Shown: positions 40,302 to 47,597 of the stretch, piece after piece | Layout: every line of letters begins with the position of its first letter | Position numbering within the stretch: position 1 is the stretch's first letter | Origin: a virus | IMG/VR virus record: IMGVR_UViG_3300040959_000769 | Coordinates: 1 to 64,000 of that record | Direction: 5' to 3' (one strand) | DNA: 64,000 nt | Notes under the pieces: generated by a model | What the model saw: the letters and a program-made list of their open reading frames with translations, nothing else | What the model was told of the DNA's origin: nothing | Database searches by the model: none | Made by a program: the position numbers and the translations under genes

Positions 40302-40570
40302 TGCTGTCCAAAACAACGCCTATCGTCTACTGGGTCTCTGACCGTTTCGACAACGAATACCAAGTCAAGGCTCGGGTTACAGAAGACTTACTTATTGCGT
40401 ACACAATCACCGACAAGACAGGCTCCCCTACGGGGGCCACGTCCATACACGCCGACTTCTACCGGCAACGTCCCAACGTCGCCACGCAAGACTGGCAGGA
40501 CGACCTGACGTCGCTCCTCCAGAACCTACAGAACGTCACCGTCATATCAGCGGAGACACCGAAGGACTGA
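40298..40570 (+). CDS. Small hypothetical protein
   Basis: 90 residues; beta-rich first half (IVYWVSDRFDNEYQVKARV) and a helical end. ATGA overlap upstream. Function unknown. Confidence 0.6.
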   Translation: MMLSKTTPIVYWVSDRFDNEYQVKARVTEDLLIAYTITDKTGSPTGATSIHADFYRQRPNVATQDWQDDLTSLLQNLQNVTVISAETPKD

Positions 40571-40576
40571 TTCACC

Positions 40577-40789
40577 GTGGCACCACGGAAACACCGGCAC
40601 AGCGACAACCCAGACTGGGAATACACACGAGCAACCATTGAGGCTGCACTCGTGGCGTACGACAACTGGCTACGCAAAACCGGAAGACTCAATGACCACG
40701 AGATGGTTGGCGTACTCGGCGAAGCTCTCGCTGACTGCGCTGACCATCTCCGCATATCTGTACTCGTGTACGGAAAGGAACAACCATGA
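40577..40789 (+). CDS. Small hypothetical protein, GTG start
   Basis: 70 residues (GTG start at 40577, 6 nt after the previous stop). Helical with basic N-terminus; YDNWLRKTGRLNDHE. Function unknown. Overlaps the following tiny frame by ATGA. Confidence 0.6.
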   Translation: MAPRKHRHSDNPDWEYTRATIEAALVAYDNWLRKTGRLNDHEMVGVLGEALADCADHLRISVLVYGKEQP

Positions 40790-40839
40790 ACAACACGCCT
40801 CAACCGTTGACGGTGGCGGAAGAGAGCCACCCATGCTGA
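40786..40839 (+). CDS. Possible 17-residue peptide reading through a repeat element
   Basis: ATGA-coupled start with AAAGGAAC upstream; encodes MNNTPQPLTVAEESHPC. The middle is the repeat element at 40801-40826. It could be a real micro-peptide or only an element next to a good ribosome site. Confidence 0.3.
   Translation: MNNTPQPLTVAEESHPC
40801..40826 (+). repeat. Copy of the recurrent 24-bp element
   Basis: CAACCGTTGACGGTGGCGGA then AGAGAG. Its 18-nt core TTGACGGTGGCGGAAGAG is also present inside the VWA gene at 35254-35271. Confidence 0.7.
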
Positions 40840-41027
40840 GCATCATCATCGAATGCGACGACTGCACAGCACGCTCCTCCGGGGAGCACGAATCGTTAAC
40901 TTCAGCCATTGATCAATGGACACGTGAAGGCGGAGTGATCTCCCCATTCACCAAAGAAGCTCTCTGTCCTCGCTGCTACTCCAAACTTGCCCACCCAGCC
41001 ATGAGAGGCAGAACCCATCATGAATAA
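40833..41027 (+). CDS. Small zinc-site protein
   Basis: 64 residues: IIECDDCTARS and ALCPRCYSKLAH give two C-x2-C pairs. Overlaps the next start. Function unknown; the start is weak (no clear ribosome site). Confidence 0.6.
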   Translation: MLSIIIECDDCTARSSGEHESLTSAIDQWTREGGVISPFTKEALCPRCYSKLAHPAMRGRTHHE

Positions 41028-41325
41028 GAACACCATCGAAATCGCCGACGTGTTGGACTTCAGTTACTACACGCCAGGAGCGAACGGCAAAGAAGCATTA
41101 CTTAAAATGCTTGCGGCAGCTTACTCGCAGCTCGCCGCGCTGCCAATTGACTCGCCTGGAACTGACTGGTTGGCCAACCCGGACGGATCAGAAGGCACCA
41201 TTGCCGACGTACTCGACGGGGTAGCTCTTGTTGCACGCCGCTACGTAGACGAAGATCTTCTTGACGTTGACGCATCCGACTACGGTTCCGAATCCGCCCG
41301 CCCCTCAGGGAGCCTCAACCTTTGA
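41020..41325 (+). CDS. Hypothetical protein
   Basis: 101 residues (MNKNTIEIADVLDFSYYTPG start), helical and acidic. The last codons run into the repeat element at 41316-41338, so the C-terminus may have been shaped by its insertion. Function unknown. Confidence 0.6.
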   Translation: MNKNTIEIADVLDFSYYTPGANGKEALLKMLAAAYSQLAALPIDSPGTDWLANPDGSEGTIADVLDGVALVARRYVDEDLLDVDASDYGSESARPSGSLNL

Positions 41326-41338
41326 CGGTGGTGGAAGA
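41316..41338 (+). repeat. Copy of the recurrent 24-bp element
   Basis: CAACCTTTGACGGTGGTGGA then AGA. It supplies the stop codon (TGA) of the preceding gene. Confidence 0.65.
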
Positions 41339-41398
41339 CAGCAACAAATGTCAATGTTTACTACCTACAGCAACCCGGCAGTGTGATAAATATGGAGC

Positions 41399-41905
41399 GT
41401 GACCACAGAATTCGAAACTTGGGACTCCGCAGCCGCTCACTTCGTCGGAACAATCTACGACCAGGTCCGATCAAAACCGAAAGTTTCAATACCCGACCTC
41501 CGGAAAGAACTCGACACTTTCATTTCGTCCCTGTGGTCATCCCCCGGTGGGAACTCGGCAGCGACGGCACGATGGTCCAATCTTGGCGCGAATGCTTTCG
41601 AGCTATCCGAAAAAACGTCTCAACCCTTGACGGTGGCGGAAGTGACTGAAACTTTGTGGCGCAAACAACACGACTACGGTCCAGAGAACGTCGCCCGGTT
41701 CGGACGGCAAGGACTGATGGTTCGCATGCACGACAAAGTTGCCCGCCTAGAAAACCTGATCGAAAACGACCGTATGCCCGCAGTCGCAGGCGAAGCAGAA
41801 CGCGACACCCTGATGGACATCGTCGGATACTCCGCCATCGGCATGATGTGGGAAAGCCACACATTCCTTCTGCCTCTTGAATGGCGTCCCCGGAAAGCAT
41901 CCTGA
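41399..41905 (+). CDS. Nmad1/DUF1599 (MazG-like) protein
   Basis: 168 residues, GTG start. The C-terminal half has KQHDYGPENVARFGRQGLM, RMHDKVARLENL and DTLMDIVGYSAIGMM, the all-alpha DUF1599/Nmad1 pattern linked to MazG-like nucleotide pyrophosphatases and base-modification loci. It may act on modified or non-canonical nucleotides. A repeat element lies in frame inside the gene (41621-41645, encoding QPLTVAEVTE) at the joint between the N-terminal part and the Nmad1-like part. Confidence 0.7.
   Translation: MTTEFETWDSAAAHFVGTIYDQVRSKPKVSIPDLRKELDTFISSLWSSPGGNSAATARWSNLGANAFELSEKTSQPLTVAEVTETLWRKQHDYGPENVARFGRQGLMVRMHDKVARLENLIENDRMPAVAGEAERDTLMDIVGYSAIGMMWESHTFLLPLEWRPRKAS
41621..41645 (+). 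repeat. Copy of the recurrent 24-bp element, in frame inside a gene
   Basis: CAACCCTTGACGGTGGCGGA then AGTGA, reading QPLTVAEV in frame. Confidence 0.6.
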
Positions 41906-41914
41906 AAACTTCCT

Positions 41915-41940
41915 CAACCTTTGACGGTGGTGGAAGAGAG
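41915..41940 (+). repeat. Copy of the recurrent 24-bp element
   Basis: CAACCTTTGACGGTGGTGGA then AGAGAG, just after the Nmad1-like gene and 7 nt before a G+C-rich inverted repeat. Confidence 0.65.
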
Positions 41941-42410
41941 GGAACCGGCGGGGGCAGAACCAAACATTCGCCCGAGTATTGAGTCACCCGCCCCCGCCAG
42001 CTCAACCTTCCTGCGGCTCAGGGGTACAACCCACAGGACAATAAATATACTAACACACAACTTGTCAACAGACCGGAAAAGTTTTTCCACATGTGCGTTG
42101 GAAGCCCCGCACTGCTGATATAGTCGCATCAACAAATACCAGCCCTGGGTATCGAGTCATAACTGAGAACAACACCCCAAAAGCGAGGTGCTGTTTGTCA
42201 TGCCCGGAAAAGAGCCCCGGCGGAGGATTTTGGTTCCCCCTAGAACCCCCTCCAGAATCACTCTTAACTACCTTGGTATGTCAAACTGAACCCAGTGGGG
42301 AATACCCTGTCACTTTCTCCTTCGTCGAAAGAGACGATTGAAATGTTCTTACCTACCAGGTAGAGTTGACCGTGGAAATCAAGTAATAACTCTTCTCTCC
42401 ACGTTGAGTA

Positions 42411-42433
42411 ACTACTACGGTGGTAGAAGTAAG
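42411..42433 (+). repeat. Diverged copy of the recurrent element
   Basis: ACTACTACGGTGGTAGAAGTAAG, 20 nt before the ATG at 42454. Confidence 0.45.
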
Positions 42434-42453
42434 TATCTAGCAAGGGGTGAACT

Positions 42454-42831
42454 ATGTCTTGGGAAGAAGTTCAGTTGTTCGAAACACACGATTCGGTACC
42501 AGAACCACAAAACGACTTTAAAACGCCTCAGAGCGTCCCTGAGGGGGTAATCAGCTCGATTTGGGATCACTATGTGACCACGATGTGGGTGAAAGGTCGT
42601 AAACCGGTGTTCACCCCCGAACGAGAAGCCCTCATTCGACGCTCCGTTTCCCGACACGGAATCGCAGACGTCAAAGCAGCGATCTCAGGCTGCGCCAACA
42701 GCGACTGGCACATGGGCAGCAACCCTCAAGGCAAAAAATACAACTCCATTGAACTCATCCTGCGTAACGCACAAAAAATAGAGTTCTTTCTGGAGTACGC
42801 CACAGACAGCACCGACGGAGATCCGTTCTGA
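42454..42831 (+). CDS. Replisome-organiser-like phage protein
   Basis: 125 residues. Middle and end (VISSIWDHYVTTM; FTPEREALIRRSVSRHG; DVKAAISGCANSDWHMG; NSIELILRNAQKIEFF) follow the conserved C-terminal domain of phage replisome organisers (helical, W-D/H-M-G, iL-R-..K-I-E-F). It likely delivers replication proteins to the origin. AAGGGGTGA precedes the ATG; TGATGA overlap with the next gene, a loader-like protein, supports this. Confidence 0.65.
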   Translation: MSWEEVQLFETHDSVPEPQNDFKTPQSVPEGVISSIWDHYVTTMWVKGRKPVFTPEREALIRRSVSRHGIADVKAAISGCANSDWHMGSNPQGKKYNSIELILRNAQKIEFFLEYATDSTDGDPF

Positions 42832-43310
42832 TGAACAAACACGAAACAGTAGAAGTTGTGGAACGAGTGTACGCCTCCTGGAACCAGCAACTCCCCTCAG
42901 TCAAAGCAAAGTGGGACACCGTAATGAACGCATGGCACCAGATCCTCGCAAATCTAAACAAACAGGATGTGGATAACACTGTGAACAAACTCATCCTCGA
43001 AGACAACAACTACATGCCCAGACCCGGCACCATCTACAAACAAACAATACGCACCACCCACAACTACAACCCACCCACACCCGCCGAAGCCTGGGACCAA
43101 CTCCGACAAGCAGCACAAGCAGCCCACAACGGAACCCACACCAACATCACCATCCACCCCACAGTCCGCAAAACCATCGACCAACTCGGCGGAACCAACG
43201 CCTACCAACTACACACAAACGGCGACAGAGAACTCTTCACCACCCACTACACCCGCAACATCCAAAACGAAGAAAACGAACTCTTCAACCAACAACCGTT
43301 GACACAATAA
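42831..43310 (+). CDS. Helicase-loader-like protein (G39P type N-terminus)
   Basis: 159 residues. N-terminus ETVEVVERVYASWNQQL, WDTVMNAWHQILANLN, DNTVNKLILEDNNYMPRPGTI resembles the G39P-like loader domain (helices ending in P-x-P-x-x-I) that binds and loads the replicative helicase. The C-terminal half turns A+C-rich (island 2 begins here) and is low in complexity. Coupled to the organiser-like gene before it. Confidence 0.6.
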   Translation: MNKHETVEVVERVYASWNQQLPSVKAKWDTVMNAWHQILANLNKQDVDNTVNKLILEDNNYMPRPGTIYKQTIRTTHNYNPPTPAEAWDQLRQAAQAAHNGTHTNITIHPTVRKTIDQLGGTNAYQLHTNGDRELFTTHYTRNIQNEENELFNQQPLTQ

Positions 43311-43311
43311 G

Positions 43312-43317
43312 TAAACT
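43312..43317 (+). promoter_or_regulatory. Possible leaderless -10 element
   Basis: TAAACT ends 7 nt before the ATG at 43325; TTGACA lies too close (7 nt) to be its -35. Confidence 0.4.
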
Positions 43318-43324
43318 ACCCCAC

Positions 43325-43492
43325 ATGCGCGGACGACCCCCCAAACAAGCAACCGGACCAACCACCCTCACCCTCAAACTCCAACCCCACATCAAAAACC
43401 ACATCACCCAACAAGCACAAGCCTACGACCTCACAATCACCGACTACATACTCACACTCGTCAACCGAGATGCCGAAATCCCCAAACCCTAA
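43325..43492 (+). CDS. Small RHH-type DNA-binding protein
   Basis: 55 residues: basic MRGRPPKQ tip, strand TTLTLKL, then helices HIKNHITQQAQAY and TITDYILTLVN, the ribbon-helix-helix order. Probable repressor or antitoxin-like regulator. It overlaps the next gene, another RHH-like frame, by 23 nt. Confidence 0.6.
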   Translation: MRGRPPKQATGPTTLTLKLQPHIKNHITQQAQAYDLTITDYILTLVNRDAEIPKP

Positions 43493-43823
43493 CCTCAACC
43501 CCGACAACAACTACAACCTGAACGTCCGCATACCAGGCTGGATGAAACTCGAAATCATTGAGCTTTGCGAGAAAAACGGATGGTCAATACAGCAGTGGGC
43601 TTCTGTCCGTTTGTTGGTGGCGTTGCGTGAGGGGCAGGGTGTGCCTCCTGCGCCGAGGGGTTTGGTGCCTTTGCCGACTACTGCGGATCAGATTCGTGCG
43701 TATGCTCAGGGGGAGCGTTTGTTGGGTCCTTGTGGTGGGGTGTGGCCGTGTGGGTTTGTTGAGTCTGATGTGACTGTTGTGTCGGGTGTGGAGTTTTGTG
43801 GTTCGTGTGGGGTGCGTGTGTAG
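43470..43823 (+). CDS. RHH-like protein with C-terminal Cys cluster; codon use flips inside the gene
   Basis: 117 residues. N-terminus NLNVRIPGWMKLEIIELCEKNG with WSIQQWASVRLLVAL is RHH-like; C-terminus has PCGGVWPCGF and FCGSCGVRV, a likely zinc site. Codon third positions are nearly all A/C up to about codon 45 (43600) and all G/T thereafter, although the frame is continuous. The convergent WhiB gene starts directly after its stop. Confidence 0.65.
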   Translation: MPKSPNPNLNPDNNYNLNVRIPGWMKLEIIELCEKNGWSIQQWASVRLLVALREGQGVPPAPRGLVPLPTTADQIRAYAQGERLLGPCGGVWPCGFVESDVTVVSGVEFCGSCGVRV

Positions 43824-44183
43824 TTATTGGTTGTCGTTCCACATTTGGGCGAGTGTGGGTCGTGTGGCTTTGATGCCGAGTTCTTTTTGTTTGGCTGCTA
43901 GTTGTCTGCTGGTCATGCCTGCCCATACTCCGTGCATGTCTGCTGGGGGGAATTCGAGTGCGTAGTTGAGGCATTGTTTTTTGACTGGGCAGTTGGAGCA
44001 TATTTGTCTGGCTTGTGTGATGTAGGTGATGTCTTTGTGGTGTTGGGGGAACATGAGGTGGGTTAAGCCTTTGCAGTTGGCTTTGTTTGTCCAGTGTTGT
44101 GGGTTGGGGTTGGGTGTTGTTTGTTTGTCTGTGTGTTTGGGTTTGTCGGGGGTTTTGGTTTTGAGTTTTTTGATTGGGTTCAT
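43824..44183 (-). CDS. WhiB-family iron-sulfur transcription factor, second copy
   Basis: 119 residues from the ATG at 44183 (ATGA overlap with the gene before). NCKG, then CSNCPVKKQC (C-x2-C-x5-C) and HGVWAGMT give the four cluster cysteines and the G-V-W-x-G turn. The N-terminal 40 residues are a Lys/Thr/Pro-rich extension not usual in WhiB. It is diverged from the copy at 5071 and in the skewed island. Confidence 0.88.
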   Translation of the reverse strand: MNPIKKLKTKTPDKPKHTDKQTTPNPNPQHWTNKANCKGLTHLMFPQHHKDITYITQARQICSNCPVKKQCLNYALEFPPADMHGVWAGMTSRQLAAKQKELGIKATRPTLAQMWNDNQ

Positions 44184-44563
44184 TTGGTGTTGTTTGGGGG
44201 GTTTAGGTGGGTGATTTTGGTGATGCATCCGTTTGGTATGAGGATTCCTCCTCCGATGTGTTGTGTGTTGATTGTGGATGCGAGGGTGTGGTGTGTGGGT
44301 GTTTTGTGGATTAGGTAGCCGATTGAGATTGTGGGTTCTGGGGTGGTTTGTTGGGTTTGTTGGGGGGTTTCCCATTCGTTGCCTACGGTGATGGCGTCTT
44401 CCCAGGTGATGGCGACTATGGGGGGTGTTTTGGTTTGGGGTTGGTCGGTGTTGATTCCGTATTTTTGGGCTTGTTTGTCGCCTATGTGTGTTCTGATGAT
44501 TTGGTCTGGTTTGATGGGGGTGTTGTTGTTTGTTTTGGGGGGTTTGTTTGTTCTGGCTGTCAT
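44180..44563 (-). CDS. Hypothetical protein
   Basis: 127 residues from the ATG at 44563 (ACAGGGGGAAA upstream). Low-complexity Thr/Asn/Pro start, then IVAITWEDAITVGNEW and SIGYLIHKT, ILIPNGCITKI: a pattern recurring in small phage proteins. Function unknown. Confidence 0.6.
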   Translation of the reverse strand: MTARTNKPPKTNNNTPIKPDQIIRTHIGDKQAQKYGINTDQPQTKTPPIVAITWEDAITVGNEWETPQQTQQTTPEPTISIGYLIHKTPTHHTLASTINTQHIGGGILIPNGCITKITHLNPPNNTK

Positions 44564-44626
44564 GGTGTTTCCCCCTGTAGGGTTTGTTGTGTCTCTATAG
44601 GTGTGTTTGGACACTTTGGGTTTTGT

Positions 44627-44773
44627 TTACGTGGATTTGTTTGATGCGGGCTTTTGGTTCTGTTGGTGTTGTTTGCCTTGTTCGATGGCTTCTTTGACGG
44701 TGAGTTCGGGGTGGTGTGTGTCGATGAGCCAGATGAGTGCGTGTAGGAGTTGTAGTTGGATGTGTTCAGACAT
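44627..44773 (-). CDS. Short hypothetical protein
   Basis: 48 residues (MSEHIQLQLLHALIWLID start) forming two helices, Gln/His-rich. Overlaps the lipoprotein gene before it by 8 nt. Same skewed codon use as its neighbours, which supports it being real. Confidence 0.5.
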   Translation of the reverse strand: MSEHIQLQLLHALIWLIDTHHPELTVKEAIEQGKQHQQNQKPASNKST

Positions 44774-45236
44774 TTAGTGCTTCGATTTGTCCGTAGTGTT
44801 CTGGGCAGATGTAGCGGACGATGCCTCTGATGAAGATTCCGACGTCGTTGTTGAGGGCGGGGTCGATGTCTTCTGCCATGTACATGGTTTCGATGAGTAC
44901 TCGGTCGATGCTGGTGCCTGCGTCTAGCCATTCGCAGAGGCTGAGTCCGAGGTTGAGGAGGTTTTCGTCGGTGTAGCTGTAGTACCAGTAGGGGGTGTTG
45001 TTTTTGGTGTAGTCAAGGAATGTGTCGGGTTGGTAGCCGTTCATGGCTGGTTCTTGTGGTTCGGGTGGGAGTGTTGGGCGTGTTTCTGGTGGTGCGAGTT
45101 GTGTTGTTGTGGTGGGGGTTGCGGTTGTTGTGGGTGTTTGTGTTGTTGGGGTTGGTTCTGCTTCGACGTATACGATTTCTTTGCCGCATGCGGTGAGTGT
45201 GAGTGCTGCGAGGGTGGTTGCGATGATGGTTTTCAT
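44766..45236 (-). CDS. DUF732-like lipoprotein
   Basis: 156 residues. Lipoprotein signal MKTIIATTLAALTLTACGKE with lipobox Cys17, a Thr/Pro-rich linker, then a helical domain (NLGLSLCEWLDAGTS, FIRGIVRYICPEHYG) with two cysteines in the places typical of mycobacterial DUF732 proteins. It should sit on the outer face of the host membrane. Phage lipoproteins of this kind often block superinfection, which is an inference here. Coupled by ATGA to the SGNH-like gene. Confidence 0.7.
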   Translation of the reverse strand: MKTIIATTLAALTLTACGKEIVYVEAEPTPTTQTPTTTATPTTTTQLAPPETRPTLPPEPQEPAMNGYQPDTFLDYTKNNTPYWYYSYTDENLLNLGLSLCEWLDAGTSIDRVLIETMYMAEDIDPALNNDVGIFIRGIVRYICPEHYGQIEALNV

Positions 45237-46021
45237 GGGGTGTTGCTTTCTGTGGGGAGTGTTGCGATTTGTGTGTTCCGGATGTATGTGTTGAGGAAGG
45301 TTTGGGCGAAGTGGATTTGGTCGTGTAGTCCGCCGTGTTGGTTGTCGTAACTGTTGTTCCACCATTGTTGTTGGTGTTTGTTTTGGGGTGTGTGTCCGCA
45401 TTGTGTGCTGATTGGGGTGTATCCGGGGTATTGGAGTTTGGTGAGTGTGTTGTGTGTGGGTTTCCACCAAGTGCTGTGTGTGAATTTGATGTTGTTGTGT
45501 TGTGTGTGGTGGTGGAGGTTGTCGAGTGCGGTGAGGTTGGTGTGTGTGGCTAGGGCTGTGTTGATTGGGATGGTTTTGCCGTTGTGTGCGGTGATGCGGG
45601 CTTTTTTGCCTCCCCAGTCGGTGTAGTCGTTGCTTTTGTGTTGCCAGTTGAGTTGGTGGTCGTTGTTCGGGTTGAGGTTTTGGTTGGATTTAAATCGGAT
45701 GCGGCGTAGGTCTGGGGTGAGGAGGTATACCTGTGTGGGGTTGCCGTATTCGGTGACGAACCGTATGTAGTTGCTCCATAGCCAGTTGAGTCCGACTCCT
45801 GTTGCTGAGATGACTGCAATGTTTTGCTGCGTGAGGTGTTCAATGATGTTTGGCCATATGTATCCGGATGGCAGGATTTGGGTTGATGTGAAGGAGCAGC
45901 CGAGTGCTATCGCATCATGGTTGTGATGTATGAATGCCGATTTGAAGCCGTCATGGATGGTTTCGTCGTCGTGGTCGGTTTCGTCAAACCCGTTGTTGTA
46001 CTGGGGTGAATACTGTTCCAT
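45233..46021 (-). CDS. SGNH/GDSL-hydrolase-like protein
   Basis: 262 residues. GCSFT at 41-45 stands in the place of the GDS nucleophile block, followed by WPNIIEHL, GVGLNWLWSNYIR and VYLLTPDLRR; the end has GGLHDQIHFAQTFLN, with a D-x-x-H like the last SGNH block. Phage SGNH proteins act on sugar or acyl esters of host envelope or of phage tails. The central part is low-complexity Asn/His/Thr. Function tentative. Confidence 0.55.
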   Translation of the reverse strand: MEQYSPQYNNGFDETDHDDETIHDGFKSAFIHHNHDAIALGCSFTSTQILPSGYIWPNIIEHLTQQNIAVISATGVGLNWLWSNYIRFVTEYGNPTQVYLLTPDLRRIRFKSNQNLNPNNDHQLNWQHKSNDYTDWGGKKARITAHNGKTIPINTALATHTNLTALDNLHHHTQHNNIKFTHSTWWKPTHNTLTKLQYPGYTPISTQCGHTPQNKHQQQWWNNSYDNQHGGLHDQIHFAQTFLNTYIRNTQIATLPTESNTP

Positions 46022-46030
46022 CGTTTAGAT

Positions 46031-47257
46031 TTACAGAAGAGTGAGATCTGTCCATCCGTCGGCGTCTACCACCATGGTGAGCGTCCCTGCTCTTGTTGAA
46101 ACCCCATAGGAGTCTTGGAAGTATTCGCCTACTGGAACAATTGATGGCGCGACGATGACGGTACGCCCTTGCTGCTCTTTGATGTTCAAGTGATGGAAGT
46201 GCCCTGTCACCAAGATGTTGGCATCAGCAACGCCTTCATGGGCTCTACCCATTGCCTGCTTTTCCCACCAGTTCCAAATCGCTTGACCGGCGTTACCTGT
46301 TGGTTTTGCCAGGTGTCCGTGTGTGAACGCGATGATTTGCCCGTGCAGGTTGATCGATACCGACAGTTTCTCTAACGGCAACCGGAACCCAACATGACCA
46401 AATGCGTCTGGATTTACCTGAAACACTTCTGCGATCTGCTCAAAGATCGCCACATCGTCATTATCCCCCGTAGTGGTAAACGCTTTACCGTTCAAACCCC
46501 TGTTCTCACCGTGGTTTCCACCTACGGCGGTGACTGTCATCTGGTTGCAGTGTGGAGCCGTGGAAACAATGATGTCTCTGATTGCGCGCCGCACAAGCTT
46601 TACCTGCTCACGACGGTCAAGTTCAATGCGGTATTGCTGCGCTGGATAATGCCCGCAGGTGCCTTCCACCAGGTCTCCGAGACCGGCGATCAACACGTGA
46701 TCAATCTTGCGTCCTGCGCGTCGAAGATCGGCAAGTCGTTGAGGGATGCTTTCGGGCAGTTCAGCAATCTTTTGTATTTGCTTTTCTACTCCACCCCCGT
46801 CTCTGTTGCCTGTTTGCCAGTCTGACAGAGCAACGACAAAAGTTGAGTCCCCTCCAGAAGCCTTTTTTGCCCCTCTTTTGACCTTCCTGACGGACTGATA
46901 TAACCCGGCTAAATCGGGCTGATTTTCGGACTTGAGTCGTATCTCCGCACGGTACGAATAACAGATGGTGCTATACGTCTCCCCGGACTCGTCTTTCTTC
47001 CATCCGTCAAACGATGTCCACTTGATGGAATCCCCAATGATTTCGTACTTTTCGGGGTCTAAACCACGTTCTCTAAGGAGGTCCGACCAGTCGTTTGGTG
47101 CGGTTTCAAGGCTTCCAGTGGTGATGGAGCCGCGTCCGGTGGATCCATCGTAGGTAACTCCAGGTTCCCATCCGGCTGGTGCCTTCTTGGCACGTATATC
47201 ATCCTCGTGTGCGGCTTGTCCTTCAACCGCTGCAAGACGTTTTGAAAGTTCACTCAT
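46031..47257 (-). CDS. Calcineurin-like metallophosphoesterase (Mre11-type layout)
   Basis: 408 residues. The metal-binding blocks are in order: LSDWQTG (Asp146), GLGDLVEG (Asp195), GGNHGENR (246-253), FTHGH (311-315) and TGHFHH (351-356). An N-terminal 130-residue part is unassigned. Likely a DNA nuclease or phosphodiesterase; phage versions are often called DNA exonuclease/metallophosphatase. ATGA overlap with the small gene before it. Confidence 0.85.
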   Translation of the reverse strand: MSELSKRLAAVEGQAAHEDDIRAKKAPAGWEPGVTYDGSTGRGSITTGSLETAPNDWSDLLRERGLDPEKYEIIGDSIKWTSFDGWKKDESGETYSTICYSYRAEIRLKSENQPDLAGLYQSVRKVKRGAKKASGGDSTFVVALSDWQTGNRDGGGVEKQIQKIAELPESIPQRLADLRRAGRKIDHVLIAGLGDLVEGTCGHYPAQQYRIELDRREQVKLVRRAIRDIIVSTAPHCNQMTVTAVGGNHGENRGLNGKAFTTTGDNDDVAIFEQIAEVFQVNPDAFGHVGFRLPLEKLSVSINLHGQIIAFTHGHLAKPTGNAGQAIWNWWEKQAMGRAHEGVADANILVTGHFHHLNIKEQQGRTVIVAPSIVPVGEYFQDSYGVSTRAGTLTMVVDADGWTDLTLL

Positions 47258-47511
47258 TCTGATTTCCCTTCTTCAAAAAAGCATTGGCATCGCTTCTTGC
47301 GATGAAGGGTGATTGATGCGCGATCAATCGAGTGGTTCGCACCCCTAAGTGCTTGATGAATGGATCTGGTAGATGCGTTGCTTTGGAGCACTGCTGACAG
47401 TGCGTTCCTGTCTTCATCGTCAAGCGAACTGAAAACTCTTACAACTGGACACGCCCCAATTAGGGACGATTGGTCTGTGATATTTGATAGTGTCTCTGAC
47501 AACTCGCTCAT
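47254..47511 (-). CDS. Small HTH-type phage protein
   Basis: 85 residues from the ATG at 47511 (AAGGGAGG upstream). ALSAVLQSNASTRSIHQALRG, then ASITLHRKKRCQC: a short DNA-binding-like motif followed by the R/HRKK-CxC end frequent in small actinophage proteins. Divergent from the winged-helix gene at 47598 across an 86-nt gap with a palindrome. Confidence 0.65.
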   Translation of the reverse strand: MSELSETLSNITDQSSLIGACPVVRVFSSLDDEDRNALSAVLQSNASTRSIHQALRGANHSIDRASITLHRKKRCQCFFEEGKSE

Positions 47512-47559
47512 ATCATGTCCTCCCTTGGTTGACCACTGGACGCGCTGTGGACGAACATG

Positions 47560-47573
47560 TGTACGATTGTACA
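47560..47573. promoter_or_regulatory. Candidate operator palindrome
   Basis: TGTAC-GATT-GTACA in the gap between divergent genes, next to the promoter region of the winged-helix regulator. Confidence 0.45.
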
Positions 47574-47597
47574 TCATTAGTTAAGCCGAGGTAACAG

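Larger units (their letters stand above)
41906..42453 (+). other. 548-nt stretch without a confident gene
   Basis: Holds a repeat element at 41915-41940, a G+C-rich inverted repeat 41947-41955/41990-41998, and another element copy at 42411-42433. A frame of about 80 codons (42093-42341, ending FSFVERDD) is open but has no ribosome site and a poor N-terminus, so it is not called. Minus strand shows TTGACA at about 42067 with no gene behind it. Confidence 0.5.
42950..46021. other. Strand-skewed compositional island 2
   Basis: Plus strand A+C-rich from about 42950 to 43600, then G+T-rich to 46021. The flip falls inside the gene 43470-43823. All genes from 43824 to 46021 are leftward, so their coding strand is again A+C-rich. 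Same polarity as island 1 (15150-18248). Confidence 0.75.

Noticed and set aside
42093-42341. 82-codon plus-strand frame ending FSFVERDD
   Set aside because: No ribosome site, no coupling and Pro/Cys-rich random-looking sequence; kept only as a note in the gap description.
44026-45350. Several plus-strand Val/Gly/Cys/Trp-rich frames
   Set aside because: They are shadows of the leftward genes caused by the G+T-rich plus strand.
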